This document shows positions 36,610 through 50,126 of a stretch of 64,000 nucleotides of DNA, piece after piece. This stretch comes from Bigelowiella natans CCMP2755 (lineage: Eukaryota; Cercozoa; Chlorarachniophyceae): contig ADNK01001887.1 of NCBI GenBank assembly GCA_000320545.1, positions 1 to 64,000 on the forward strand, read 5' to 3'. The stretch's first letter is position 1; every line of letters begins with the position of its first letter. The notes beneath the pieces are model-generated. The model was not told the DNA's origin and did not search any database. It saw only the letters and a program-made list of their open reading frames with translations. The position numbers and the translations under genes were made by a program.

Positions 36610-37343
36610 ATGAGATACCTGCTTATTTTCTCTACGGGTATATTACTACTGCTACTGCTAAATTACATGAGGTAAGTTTTAAGGGATGATGAGGGAAGGT
36701 TGGGGGAGGGGGGGGAGACGGGGAGGAGGCGTATGGGAATAGTGTTGTTGTAGTTGTTGTAGTAGTAGTAGTTGTTGTTGAAATGAACAGCTCTTGGCGG
36801 CCATTATCGTATGCTAATTCAGTGGTAATGGGAATCATCCTCCTCCACCTCCTCATCATCCTCCTCCTTTCTTGGAACTATAACGTGCTCCTTTTTTTCC
36901 CTAGGGATTGTTACCGGGAGGAGGAGGAGGAGGAGGAGGGGGAGTTGCAGGTGCAGCATGTGCGGCTGGGGCTGCGGGAGCGGTACCAGCAGCACCAGGC
37001 ACAGGAGGGACTGGAGGAGGTGTCGCACCAACCTGTACAGAGTATCATCGTATGAACATCAATCATCATCAAGAAGAAGAAGAAGAAGAAGGAGAAGAAA
37101 TCGCTCTTTTCTTAATAGGGATGAGAATAAGAAACAGATTCAAGGGGGATGGGTGGGAGGAATGAAATAAGCCGGGGGGGAGGGGGGGGGTGGGGGGGAA
37201 AGGCCACCGTGGGGTTGGGCGTAGGCTGCGGCGTTGGCTTCTGGAACGGATTCGTGGCTGATGATGATGCGAAAGAAGAGAGGAAGTGAGTTTGTTAAAA
37301 TAATGGGACTTCAATGATGCAGCATAACATGATTGGTGTAGTT

Positions 37344-37384
<41 letters not shown>

Positions 37385-37583
37385 CTTTTGCTGTCCTTCT
37401 CCCCCTTGCCCCTCCCCTTCCTCCTCCTCCTCCTCGTCGATCAACATGGTATGGTTATCATTATGTATACACAGGCGGAGTAGAAGTAGTAGTAGGAGTA
37501 CCCGATGCAATTCCATGACAACAAGGAATGGGGTTTTGCGTGCAGCATCCACCAGGTATGGAGCAACAGCTGTCGAGTTGTAA
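36610..37583 (+). CDS. doubtful small Gly/Ala-rich secreted protein
   Basis: The ATG at 36610 opens MRYLLIFSTGILLLLLLNYM, a clear signal-peptide-like sequence, with a strong donor GTAAGT after 36671. A candidate next exon starts at 36905 after a good pyrimidine-AG acceptor. Its phase-consistent reading is acidic (RDCYREEEEE), while another frame gives a Gly/Ala/Pro-rich segment (AGAACAAGAAGAVPAAPGTG). A further exon near 37198-37286 reads ATVGLGVGCGVGFWNGF, and a terminal one from about 37476 to a stop at 37583 is Ser/Arg-rich. I cannot decide the frame of the second exon, so only a small secreted protein is suggested. No family recognised. Confidence 0.35.
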
Positions 37584-37625
37584 ATATAAATATATATATT
37601 CGTTACATGTGATGATGTGCTTGGC

Positions 37626-37658
<33 letters not shown>

Positions 37659-38258
37659 CATACAAACACGCAGTTGGCACCACCAAACGACTCGGTAACA
37701 TAGCGACGACAACAAAAAAAAGATGCTGCTATGAAGGGATGATACGCGTTAAGTAAGCTAATCTAATGTGTGTGTGCAGGTGTATTGCTGTTGTTGATTA
37801 AATAATCACCTCCAAGGCGCCCCGTGGAAGTCGATCGAGCATAACGGCGCACTGCAGCATATCACATGACGCACATTCACGTTCTCAGCACACCATAAAC
37901 AGGGAACAGCTGCTTGCGTGCAGTGAAAGCAGTCACCCCAACTAGCTACAAGCTCCTACTTGACTACAATTGTTGGCCCTTGAGCTGCTATTTTTTTGCT
38001 GCTGTCCTTGCTGTTGTTACTATTAATATATTGTGTTTTATACTACCCCTGGCACTGCCAGCTTGCAGCGTTGAGCTTATCTTTCGGAGCGGGTATCTTG
38101 TCGCCGCCAGGCTGTGTCGCGGCGAACCTAATGATGATGAAGCAAACAAACACAACAACCGTTAGATTTCAAGTAGTTGGTTGGTTCGGAATCAGCGGGG
38201 ATAGCAAGAGCAGGAGAGGGAGGAGGAAGAAGACTGAATGAGGGGAGGAAGAAGAAAT

Positions 38259-38300
<42 letters not shown>

Positions 38301-38427
38301 GAGGGGGGAAATTAACTACTTAAACTACTTTTCCATTTTTCTCTTTCTTTTTCTGCTTATTACTTCTTCTCTCTACAGCTACTTACTGTTATTATTATTA
38401 TTATAATTATTATTATTATTATTATTA
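37584..38427. other. convergent intergenic region
   Basis: Between the small secreted gene (+) and the GH81 stop (-). It has a (GATGAT)n tract near 37627-37657, a (GA)n tract at 38262-38298 and a (TTA)n tract at about 38386-38430 that runs into the GH81 stop codon. Confidence 0.6.
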
Positions 38428-39067
38428 TTACCAAAGAGCATTGGTGAGGGAGAGACCATTGTCGAGCTCATCCACCTGCTGCACCTTCTCAAAGGCCTCC
38501 GTTGGGTTAAGAATAGCCAGAGCCATGTACACGAGCGATCTAACAGTATAGGAGGAATTGATTCAGAGAGATGGATTTCAGCGGCAGTGATTGTTGTTTT
38601 TGTTGTTGTTGTTGTTGGTGGTGGTGCTGCCGTTAACGGCTTTTAACTACTTCCATGCTTCCAATATGGGCGGATTGGCTCTTGTCAGCGACTTGGATAA
38701 AACCTGCGATGAGGAGAAGAGAAAGGGAAAGAGGGGAGGGGGGAGAGGGGAGGGAACGAAAGAAATAGAACTTAATACGGATCGTATACCTCGCTCAATG
38801 AATCAACGTACACTGCATCGAAGACACTATGACTCTACCCGCCACCACAACAACAACAACACCAACTACTACTACTACTACAAGAAACTACTGCTACATG
38901 TCCTAGTGCTATTATCACTACCTCGTACTGCTGCTTGACGTATGCCTTTGGAAACAGCAGGTTGGTGGCGGGAGTGAAAGGCATCATATTGACACAGTGG
39001 ATGTATTCGGGTAAGTCACCGAACCATGTGAAGTACGATGCCTAAAACCATTATGTATAAACGTGTG

Positions 39068-39109
<42 letters not shown>

Positions 39110-39905
39110 GAAGAATGTGCGTGTGGGAACGACTAAAAGATACAAATCCATGGCGCACATTACTCACCTTCGTTGAAGAGACGATTCCAACCATTTTATG
39201 CTGCTTGAAGTCCTCATTGTACACATGACTCCATGAAGGCATGTGCCAGTACCTCTGAGCAGCCTCCATCTCCATTCCCCAAAGCAACCGTCCCCACCCC
39301 TCGATGTTCCTGTCGCCCAGCGCCTTACCGAGAAGGGCGACGGAGTAGTACGCGTTCACCTAAGGGGGGAGGGATTGAGAGGGGAGAGGAGGAGGAGGAG
39401 GAAGGAATGAAGAAGAGTCGTAAATACATCGATTAGGTATAAGAAGATCATGGTGACCTCCAAGAGTATATTCTAACCTCTAATATATGTATATATATAT
39501 ATATATATATATTTATTTATTTTAACAATATGTATGATATATTATGAAAGAGCGATATTTATTCGTGTGTAGGGTGCGCAGTGCGTCCACTAATTCTATA
39601 CCGCTTCTGAAGAGGATTCCTGCGACTTGGAGTCGTCCATGACAAACAGCCCTGATGCCCATGAATGGAAGTCCCAGAAATCCTACAGACATTTAATAAT
39701 AATATGTATGTGAGTAAGGAGCGACAAAGAGAGGCGGATAATATACACGATGGCACGAGAACAGCCCCGTTAGTTGGTTTTCGTCTTTTCCGAAGTTGCA
39801 TTTAGTGACATCACTGCTTTCCTCGTGCTCACTTATAGTATTTTAAATAGTAGTCCTCCTCCTCCTCCTCCTCCTCCTCCTTCTCTAGCGTATACTACCA
39901 CTTCG

Positions 39906-39937
<32 letters not shown>

Positions 39938-40138
39938 GACTACTGCCACTACTGCAAGGATAGGGATGACCTTGTGTCTCGCAACAGGAAACATAGGATC
40001 GCTGCCGCTGGCAGCAGTAGTAGCGAAGTTGTCGCTGAGAAGTAGAACCAAATCAAACCGAACAACACTTGTGAATTGAGCCATTATTTCTTCATAGCGG
40101 AGGTATGTTCTTCGACGTATACTGCAAGAATGCTGCGA

Positions 40139-40173
<35 letters not shown>

Positions 40174-40546
40174 GTAGCGATAATGGAGCAGCACCTTAGC
40201 CCTGAAGTAGGATCGCTGGTACTAGCAGGGTGGGGGTTGGCGTAATCTGCTGCTATTTGGCGGATCTTGTCACCGTACTCGGAGTTGAAGTTCTTGTAGC
40301 TAGCAATGTAAAACCATTTGGGAGAAAGAGAAAGAGAGAGAATATGATTTTCATGGCGAAGCCGACGTAGCTGCTACTTAGAGATATGAGTTATTGTCGT
40401 ACTCGTATTTGATGAGAACTGCTGCAGCATAGATGAGGTAACCGTACTGAAAATGGTGATCATTGTACCATCTGTATAAGAACGGGAGAGGGGTGGGGGG
40501 AACAATTGCAATTGTTGGATTATTGTCAGCTACATTCCATCCCCTC

Positions 40547-40584
<38 letters not shown>

Positions 40585-40684
40585 TATACATATACACACA
40601 TCCATCCAACCTACTTCAGAAGGTGTGATTATTGTGATAACGAAGTATATTTTTTCCTTTAGCATCATGGATCACCCATTCGTG

Positions 40685-40721
<37 letters not shown>

Positions 40722-43700
40722 ACGTCCATCACTCATCTCTCCTCTTCTTCTTCCTTCCTCCTGTTTGATGAGTTGTGTGTTGTTATTGTTGTTGCCACCA
40801 CCACCACCACCACCACTACTACTACTACTCCTACTACCCATTGCCAAAATCTGAGGTAGGATTCGTAAGGCCAGCGCTTGTGACAATGCCGCCCCATACC
40901 TAATAGCATCATGGAGTTGTTACGTTTTCCTTAGGTGATTTCTATTTATCAGTAATGACGCTGCTGCTAGCTGAATAATCAGAAATGGTAGTTTTTGTGG
41001 TGTTAAAGTGGTAGTAGTAGTAGCAGTAGCAGTACCGTGTCGTACACCAAAGAGTTATCTGGTTTTGAGCCCGTGAGCCAAGGAATCATGGAAGTGTAGA
41101 GGTTGTCTAATGCCTTCTTCTGCGGCTCTGCAACGATCAAGAAGTAGGAGTGAATGGGATGATGATGATGATGATGGTGATTGGGTTTCTTCTTCTATAA
41201 GACTCTGCATCTCTCTACTACTTATCCTATCCTCTCTAAAACACACACACACACAAACATACCTCAATACCAACAACAACAACCACCTGGCTCATTCAGC
41301 TCTTCTGCAATTAAAGCTAGCCTTGCCGTTCTACAAAATATAGCACCGTCATCTTCATCATCATCATCATCATCGCCACCATCGTCGTCATCATCATCAG
41401 CAGCAGGGGCATGAGTATCTATAGCTGTTCTTCCAATGATTGTTGTTGTCATCGAAAACTCAACCCTCAGCATACAGCCCCCCTCCCCCATGCCCACCCC
41501 CAGCTTCTGAATAATTTGGGTGACAATGGAAAAAGAAGGGAGGTCTAAACGAATCATTGTCGTACACACCGAGCAGCTTGCTTTGTGTAGTTGTAAACGT
41601 CCCAGGAATCCATCATGCCATATCTGAACACATAGATGATGAAGGGTGCGGCGAATATATCAGTCTTCACGACCGCACACATGCACGAATTCTTCTGCAC
41701 ATTGGAGGCAAAAGATTTGACAGCAACATAAAGAGATATAATGAGGGGGGCGGGGTGCTGCCTTACACGTCTCTTTTCAGGCTCTGCTTGATCGCTTCCT
41801 GAAGAGGGGCGGGGACAGTCTAACGAAAATACAAATGAGGGGGATGGGAACAGTAATGATAATGAGGATGAAGATGATGTGGATAATGCTTCTATTTTGA
41901 AGACAATGTCGCCGTACTCAAGACTGCTTAACATGTTTATTATGTATCGATCTCATCAATTATGCACTATTCATGCCCTCCTACAACAACTACTACAACA
42001 CTAACAACAACTACTACTACTACAACCCGATCGGCTCCCCACGTAGCTCTTGGCAGTCGCATCGTCATGTCCCAAACGTCCCCGACGACTCCATAAAGAT
42101 TCCCCTTCATGCACTGGAATAGTCCATCAAAGCTTACTGGGACGCCGCGTCGCGCTGCAGAGTTTTGCGATCCGAGCGCGTCCATGTGGTGGCCTACTCC
42201 AAGCATCAGCAAACCGCCGTTGCCCTGCTGCATCAGCCCAAAAAGAAGAAGAAGAAGAAGAAGAACAACAACAACAGAGTAGGTGAGGAGGCGGAAGATG
42301 GGCTCTTCTAGATGGGGTCGCGAAATAAAATGACTGATTTGTCGAATCAATAACTTACCGTTGAAGAGGCTGATGACGAGGAAGAAGAGGAGGAAGAGGA
42401 AGAGGAGGATGATGACGACGACGATGCCGCAGTTGGATATGATGACGCTGACGAAGAAGAGCTGCCCCCTGATCCCCCCATGGTATAGCCCATCTTTGTG
42501 CTGTAGAGACTCTCCTCGGTGGTGGCCACATCCTTTTCTCCATCTGCAGAATCAATCAACAGGTACAAGATTAAGTCATTGTAATTCCTTGACTAACACT
42601 CTACATCTGAGCATCTATCTGCTGCTAGTAAGTAGTCCCCTAAATATTGAAAATATCGAGAAAAATGGGGCGGCGGAAGCAGCATCATCAGCAGGAAGTA
42701 GGACCGAGGGTTTTGGACTTAAAGCGGTACTGAAAGTTAGCCGTGTTGCCATCGCCACTGAGAGAGTATCCAAGAGTACCAGAAATAGGATATGTTTGCC
42801 AGTGCCTGTTTAGCACTTCGAATGCGGAGGGCTTCGGCACCTATGATGACAGGAGAAGTTACTGAGTGAGAGCAGCAGCAGCAGCAGCAGCAGAGGAGAT
42901 GCATACAATAAAAACCATTTGAGTAGTGGTGTTAATAGGGTGCTGGCCGACCGCAGCAACGCGTATGACGCCAATGTATCCAGAGCGACCAATGATCTGT
43001 GCTTTAGGCCCTCCCTTCATTCCTGGATTTTTAACGCTCCACTGTATTGCGGGGCTGGACCAAATCGCCCATTGCTCTCCAGTTTGGTAGGTCAGCTTAA
43101 TGTAGTTAGGCCCTTTCTCAAAGCCCTTGACTTGGTCGTAGGACCAAAGGAGCGGTTTAAGCTCCGACTCAGTACCGTCGTCAGAGTCTTTGAACTCCAC
43201 AGTGATGAAGGGGGAACCCCGCACAAGATATGTATCGTAGCGACCATTGCTCATTGTCGTCTTCACATTCACAGACAGTGTGTCATAGTCTGCGATTTCG
43301 AACCCTTCGTAGTCACCGTTCTGACCTGCAAGAGAGGCAGTAGAGGGGGAAATTTAGAGGAAACAAGAATATAAATAAATTTTTGAACATACTCGAAACG
43401 ACGACTTGAGCCGAGAACAGCTGGAGAATTTTGTCCTTGCTCTTTGTCGTAAGGCCCTTCGTCTGTGGATAACATATCTGCACCCCATCTTTACTAGGAA
43501 CTACTGTATATGGTTGAGGTGCAACTGCTCGGACAGGGTCCAGCACAAGGTTTAGCCACCACGCCTGATAAAATCGCAGAAATGCGTCACAAACAGAATT
43601 TAAGTAAGACCATATCTCAAAAAGACTTCTGATCGGGGGGGGGAACTTGGCTTTCGAAAGGAAAACATATTTCACGGATGGTTATGTGGACCCCAGTCGG

Positions 43701-44281
43701 AAGAGGCTGCTCTGTGGAGATATATTTGCCCCAAACTGTCGACGGTCGAATCGAATGTGCTGCGACATGGAAATCTGCCTCTGACTGCGCAGAAGCCAGC
43801 AAGGATGTATTGGTGCCTGGAGGAGTATCAGGAGTTCCTACAAATTCTGTGGTGGTTTTGCTCGCGAGGGTGTTGCTTGAATGCGGAAGCGCCATTCCCA
43901 CGACTATGACAAGGACGCATGTGACCAGACCTGTGAAAATAGTTAGTTTGGTTACCCGTATTATGTAGGAAAGAGTCGATTTAACTTTTGGTACGGAGTA
44001 ATTTGAATTACAGTCCTTGGTTTTCGTTTTTGTTCACAGTAACTTCCATTCACATGCGACACACATTGCTGAATCTTCATTACTCATATACCGGTTGCAG
44101 CCAACGCTTTGATTCTTCGACGGCTGCGCAAGGAATTATCCCCCCCCAAGCCAAGAGCATTGCTTAAACCCTCCGCATTAAGTAAACCAGTTCTTTCATT
44201 CTGGATCCTTGGAGTGTCCTCAATCCCACCCTCCAAATGAGGAAGAGAGCCATAGGAGTCTCGAGGGCTCGACGACTCCAT
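38428..44281 (-). CDS. GH81 endo-1,3-beta-glucanase, type II membrane-anchored
   Basis: GH81 enzymes cut beta-1,3-glucans such as laminarin and callose. Twenty exons close in phase: 44281-44092, 43930-43692, 43564-43393, 43325-42916, 42840-42705, 42543-42359, 42227-42027, 41819-41769, 41694-41570, 41330-41287, 41127-41036, 40899-40838, 40471-40403, 40299-40195, 40007-39971, 39682-39602, 39359-39168, 39041-38922, 38703-38651, 38539-38428; 891 residues. Family blocks in order: PLPTG-AWWLNLVLD, NGGLLMLGVGHHMD, GNLYGVVGDVWDM, VYDT-VWGGIVTSAG, the active-site block DFGNGWYNDHHFQYGYLIYA, HSWASGLFVMDDSKSQESSS, EAVNAYYSVALLGKALGD, FTWFGDLPEYIHCVNMMPFT and the usual ending GLSLTNALW. The conserved Asp of NDHHFxYGY and the Glu residues of QESSSEA are present. 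The N-terminus is cytosolic with one hydrophobic helix (GLVTCVLVIVVGMALP), suggesting a type II anchor. A Ser-rich insert lies at 42370-42475. An upstream ATG at 44380 is also in frame. Confidence 0.93.
39855..39950. repeat. (TCC)n and (CTA)n arrays in a GH81 intron
   Basis: Triplet arrays occupy the intron between exons 39971 and 39682. Other arrays in GH81 introns include (AT)n at 39070-39106, (CA)n at 40141-40170 and 40549-40579, and (CTA)n at 40685-40722. Confidence 0.9.
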
Positions 44282-45869
44282 TCTTCTTATACTTAGTTTT
44301 TGGGGAATGTGTAAGATTTCCCTAAATCTTCGAAAGAGAATGTCACATAATGAAATTGGGACAACTATTACATACGACAATAGAATATATCATTTTATGA
44401 GAAATTACAATCGTTCCACAAACAACTCTGCCCAACGATGAGTCTAATATATTGAATGTTTGCCCTAATTCCAGATTACTCAGGAGGATTTGTCTATTTA
44501 AAGATTTAAAAATGCTGTGAATTATGCTAAATGATTATATGAAAACAATGTCGCAGAGACATAAAAAGAGATCAACAAGTTGCAGGTGAGACTTTATCTT
44601 ACTAAAAGATCAATAATTCGATTTGTAAAAATCACCTGTATTATACTATATTTTATCGAGTCCCCTGGCATCCCCAAAGAGAAGTCGTACATAGAAGTCT
44701 GAATCTCCAGACAACTAGTTCTTCCGGTACGCTGGAGGTCGAAGTGAAATATAGCACAAATAGATATAACGTCACATACTCAGAAGCTCATTTATATGGG
44801 GATTTATGCTCCGAAAAAATATTAAAAATCCAAATGTTGTAATTGACGACGCAATCGGCACTATTTCCCCCGACAAACTGTCCATCCGAAATTAGCCGAA
44901 ACCTGGGCGATTCTGTGAATACTGTATTGTTTAACTCCTAGTCCAGGGTCCCCTTTGTAACCATCCACTTCTCGTCGTCGACGAGCTTTCTTTTCTTCTT
45001 AATCAACGAATGGAATCGATTTGCATAACTGATTAGCTTTTCACTCATGTCGCAGATTGAGCTGAGAAAAAATACATGTGAATTAAAAAAAAATAGCCGG
45101 TTACTATGTTTGATGGGGAATGATCTATGTGAAAAACTCCTAAAATAAGTTTAAATTACATCGAAGATATTTCCTCAATGATATCTGTGCTTTTATTTAC
45201 AATATTCCGACAAGATAATTTCTACCATGAAATTGCCAGATTAATCGGAAAAGAACATACGAGGAATATCTACCAAGGGGGACAAAGAAGTCTCTTCGGA
45301 AAAGTCGGAAAATTCGCGGGAATTGCTCAAATACAAAGCACAGTTGCAATAATTAGTATGAACGCAGGGGATTTCCCATCTGCGGGATTGTTTTTGGGCA
45401 ACCTTCGTTTAAATCTGAGAAAGAGCCGAATAATATGATGAGAAAGAAGCTCAAGGCTACAGAAGGTTTGTGTCGGAAATAGATATGATTTATATCGAAC
45501 GACAACTATGTCTTCATGTCTTCGCATTAAATTATATTGAACTTTTAGCCCCGCCCAACTTCTTCCGCCCCCCTTTTTTATCTACCGAATCAAATAGATC
45601 GGCTACCCCGCTGGAAGCTCATTAAGGAAGGTCACGGTGTGATATATGTAAAAATAGGGAAGTAAAGAAGGTTCAAGAATGTTGATAGAATGAGTGGGGA
45701 GAGAGGCTCTTTCTTTCAGCATCCGTTGATGGAAAAGCATACAGCGGCGGGAATTATGCTCCCGTCGCATGTATAAATTTCAATCCCCTAGCTTCTCTGA
45801 CTGCCTTGGGACTCTGAACTCATTACTTTGACCCTTCGGTGTATATAACTAGGATTTAAATGATGTGAT
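44282..45869. promoter_or_regulatory. upstream region of the divergent GH81/Piezo pair
   Basis: About 1.6 kb of AT-rich sequence without microsatellites separates the two start codons. An 86-codon frame at 45178-45438 has no recognised similarity and no splice support. Both promoters probably lie here; no specific element was identified. Confidence 0.5.
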
Positions 45870-47509
45870 ATGGCATTCACGACGGTAGCATTGGCTTTGG
45901 CCATCCTCCTTCGGCCGAGCGTTCCGGCTTGGTTCTACGCAAGCTTTTTGCTCCTGCCCTTCCTACTTGGAACACACAATGACAACCTATTGTCGAAGGG
46001 GACGAGGTCAATTTTGGCGGTGGTGGCGATGCTCACCATGGCAGGGTATGCTGCGGTAATTGTTTCGACGGAAGTGGATGTGTTCGAAGCCACGCCTTGG
46101 TGGCTAAGAGCCATCATGGAGGACACAGGTATTAATACAGAGAAGTGTCAGTGAAGGATCCTGAACTCCCCTGCTCCAATCTTCATCATATCCAATTATG
46201 CTCACCATTGCACACATCATTCTCACTCTTTCCCCATTGTTTCACTTTGACAACTCTCAGAAGGTAAAGCAAGTCGGAGGATATCTCGTTGGAATTTGTC
46301 AGTGCTAACACTGCCTGAGTGTTTCATTCTTCTGGGGATGGCATGCGACATTTGTGCTCAAAGGTGACATAAATGCAGCTCCACATTTGCCATCCGCTCA
46401 GCCTCCGAAAAGAGACCATCTAACTCCCCGTGGTTATTCTCTCTCAGGGCGTGGTGCATTAGATCCCCATTCGGCAATAGATGCACCATAGCTTCCGCTT
46501 TGTGGCCTGTGTCGGTCATAGACCAGTTTTCCCAAGGATTGCAACTCCTCCTGCTCCTAGTCCTACAACTCGTATTCCCGTCCCCGTTTGGCATTCCTCA
46601 TTGGGGCACATGCATCACAATGCTGTGGAAATGTGCTGTGATTGCAGTAGGATGGGACGTTCCACGACATCAACAACTACACAGAGGGGGCGATCGTTCT
46701 ATCTCATTAGCTGCATGGGAACGAATGCTCGGCAATTGGTTCGCGTACGTGCATATCATGGCCCTACAGGTTTTGTCGTCACAGATTCAGTCAGAGCCTC
46801 AGGACTTTCAACTCACTAAATATGATGTTGTTACATTGTTACCCAGGTGTTGTGCGCCCAACGTAGCGTCTTTGCGAAGTTCCCCGTCCTGCACTGGGTC
46901 TTCGGATTTGATGACGATTTTGTCGCCGCAGCTCAGATTCAGACTCTGCTTCTGACAGTCTTTGTGATGTGCTCCTCCTCCACCTCGTCGAAGCAAACAA
47001 CACCAGCCCCCAGCCGTCGCTACACGCGCCTGAGCTCCACGATTTTGACGACGCATCAGTTGAATTCAATGGAAATACCATTGCTTTCTCCGTTGTTGTC
47101 TTCGTCACAATCATTGATAATGCCACAACAGATACGAACCACGAGCTCGGAACTACTTGTCGCATCGGCAGGGTTCATTCTCGCACTAACTCTGCCTTCC
47201 GTCATTGGTGTTGCCCTCGCTGCTGCGTCCTTGCTCCTTGCTGGCTGCTCAGCTTCGAGGATTCACCCAAGATATCAGTCCATATATCACCCTGAGAAGA
47301 ATCAGGGACGACAGCAGCAGCAGCAGCAGCAGCAGCATCGTCGCCGCCAAAGTAAAAGCAAGGATCAGGACATGGAAAGAGACGGTGATGATGATAATGA
47401 TGATGATCATGATCATGATGCCAAAGAGGAAGTGTTGGTGGTGATGCCTAAGAAGCAGAACGAGAAGAAGGAGAAGAAGAACGGGAAGGAATTCGATGAT
47501 AGTAGATCA

Positions 47510-47540
<31 letters not shown>

Positions 47541-48223
47541 AGTACGGAGCTTTGGAGCGAGAGGTGCGGTTATCAGGGACGGCGAAATATAATGATATCA
47601 TTTGCCTCAAATCGCGGAGGAGGAAACAGGAAAATGACCAGCAGTCGCAACTCTTCTTCCCTTTACGGCGCCTCAGTAATTATACACGTCGTATCCGCCT
47701 CGTCGTCGTGGGGCTAGCAATGCTACTGCTGATGGCACACTCTGTCTTATCTGCGTTCTTTGTCGTTGCCCCTTCGGCAGCCATTTCGATCAAGACTCCA
47801 TACGGCCTAAGGGCGATCTCAGGAAGCATATCCAGGGACTTTTGGTATATATCTTGCACACAGATCGTGCTTCTCATGGTCGCCCTCCGTCCCCCCCCCC
47901 TCTATTACTTGACGTACGGCCCTTTCTCCCGGAAGATTACCGCTCGATTTGTCCATTTCACTGCAGCTGCACTCACGGTAGTAGTACGCTATCATTCTGA
48001 GAATCAAATGAATGGGGGGGAGGAAACAGCATTGTCACAGAAAGAGAAATGGGGGGAGAGTAGTAATAACAAGCAGTCGAATCATAGCGTAGCTATCCTC
48101 TAGATTATGCTGATCTTGCCTAAATTGCAAGAAGACAAGCACTTACATTTGTTGCTGGTGCTGTTGTACTGAAACTGCAGTAATCATGAAAGCTGCTCGG
48201 TTAATTGACTGTTAGCAGTCATG

Positions 48224-48269
<46 letters not shown>

Positions 48270-48486
48270 ACAACTTGCTCTATCGTTCATATCAGCTTAT
48301 GTGGAGTTCTTGCCATCCTGGAACCTTTGGGCCTTGCCTCATAACCATATTCATACTCGCCCGGATTGCTTCTACAGAGAAGAACGGGGCGATGTTTTGG
48401 CTGCTTTCTGCGGCCACCACAAGCCTAGTCTTGCTATACACACAGTAGGGATATGTGAGGGGTGGTGGTGGCAGTGATTGTTTCTG

Positions 48487-48520
<34 letters not shown>

Positions 48521-49581
48521 TGTGTGTGATTGTGTGTGTGTGTGTATGTGTGTGATAATTGTCGTCATCGCCATCGTCGTTCTGTGTTTGCTGAGAAGAG
48601 AGAAGGAATCGACATAATTCAATAGCACCCATCTTAATAATACTTAATGCTGTGACATATTTCTCTCCAATGGCAGATACGTCTGGGTCGTGCTGTCAAG
48701 GACGATGGGGTTATTTGACTGGACACCCGGCATCATAACAACGCTAGGCATTGATTTACTGCTACGGATTCCGAGCAGAATTCAGCCTCTCGAATCGTTC
48801 CTGCAGTACCCCGTAGCACTCTTAGAGCTAGGTTATCACCGCAACATATCATCCTCACTGTTCCACTGAACCGAAGTATTATTTCACATTAATCTAGAGT
48901 CCACTCAATTTTCTCAAACAGTTTCCCCCACTTTATCACTCTTTTTCATATTTTCCCTCTCTGATGATGCGGCTGCTGGGATTGATTGCCCTCGTTTCCT
49001 TTGTTCTGTAGCACCGCCCAAATTTGAGTGAGAGGTGTAATATTGCAAATTTGCAGCAGCAGCAGGGTGACTCGTATCAATAAAATTTTGACACGCCACC
49101 ATCCCATCCATCAGGTACGTGCATCATTCTGTGCTTGGGGTGTCAGCTACGGTGCTGCGATGATGATGATGATGATGATGATGGCCCAACCAGCAGTATC
49201 GATGCCATAATAACAAAGAGGAGCGGTCGCCATAACAGCAACGAGAAGGCAACTGCACGTCTAGGGACGAGCCTAGACAACAAACACTCAAGAGACTTAC
49301 CATACTACTATTCTCGGGATGGTGACGATAATGATGCAGGCGGGGTAGAGCGTCCTGACCAGAGGCGAAAGCCAATCGCCCGCGGTCTCTTCGCACGTTT
49401 ATGGGGGTAAGAGGCATGGAAAACAAGAGGAGGAGGAGGAGGAAGAAGAAGAAGAAGAAGAAGAACAAATTTATGGCTAGTGATATGATGATGATGATGA
49501 TCATGATGATGACACACCAAAATAGAAGACAACCACCACGAATGATTATCGACGTCATCAATATAATGGCATTTTATGTAC

Positions 49582-49613
<32 letters not shown>

Positions 49614-50091
49614 CGTATCCGTTGGAAGATATTTGTGTCAAAGTAAAAGCAGCAGCATCTCCGACAAAGGAATTCGTCAAAAGCTGTGCGTGGTGATGAG
49701 CATGGTGCTTTCAAAAGGACCCATTTCGCACACGGCAAAGATGTGGTGCGAGGCAATGGCATGGTAATGAAAAAGGGTTAGCACGACGATGATGATAATG
49801 AAGAGGAGGGGAGGAGGCGGAGAAGGAGGAGAGTGCTGCTGCTGCTACTCCTCTTTGCGAAGAATGTGTTGCTCCGATCTAGACATATACGCACGTTTTG
49901 CCACCGTTATCATGAATAGTATCCAGAAATGGGTCGGAAGATAGTCTCAATGCAATACCAATGATTTTTGGGATACCTCGCCATGTGTGTTCCAACTGAT
50001 AACAAAAGGGAGGGGAGGAAATGAATTCAAAGCAGAAAAACACAACAAAACATTGGGTTTGAAAGGGGGGAACAAATATATGTGATTGCGG

Positions 50092-50126
<35 letters not shown>

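Noticed and set aside
45178-45438. 86-codon plus-strand frame upstream of Piezo
   Set aside because: Protein-like in part, but no splice signals, no similarity and isolated in the divergent promoter region; too weak to call.
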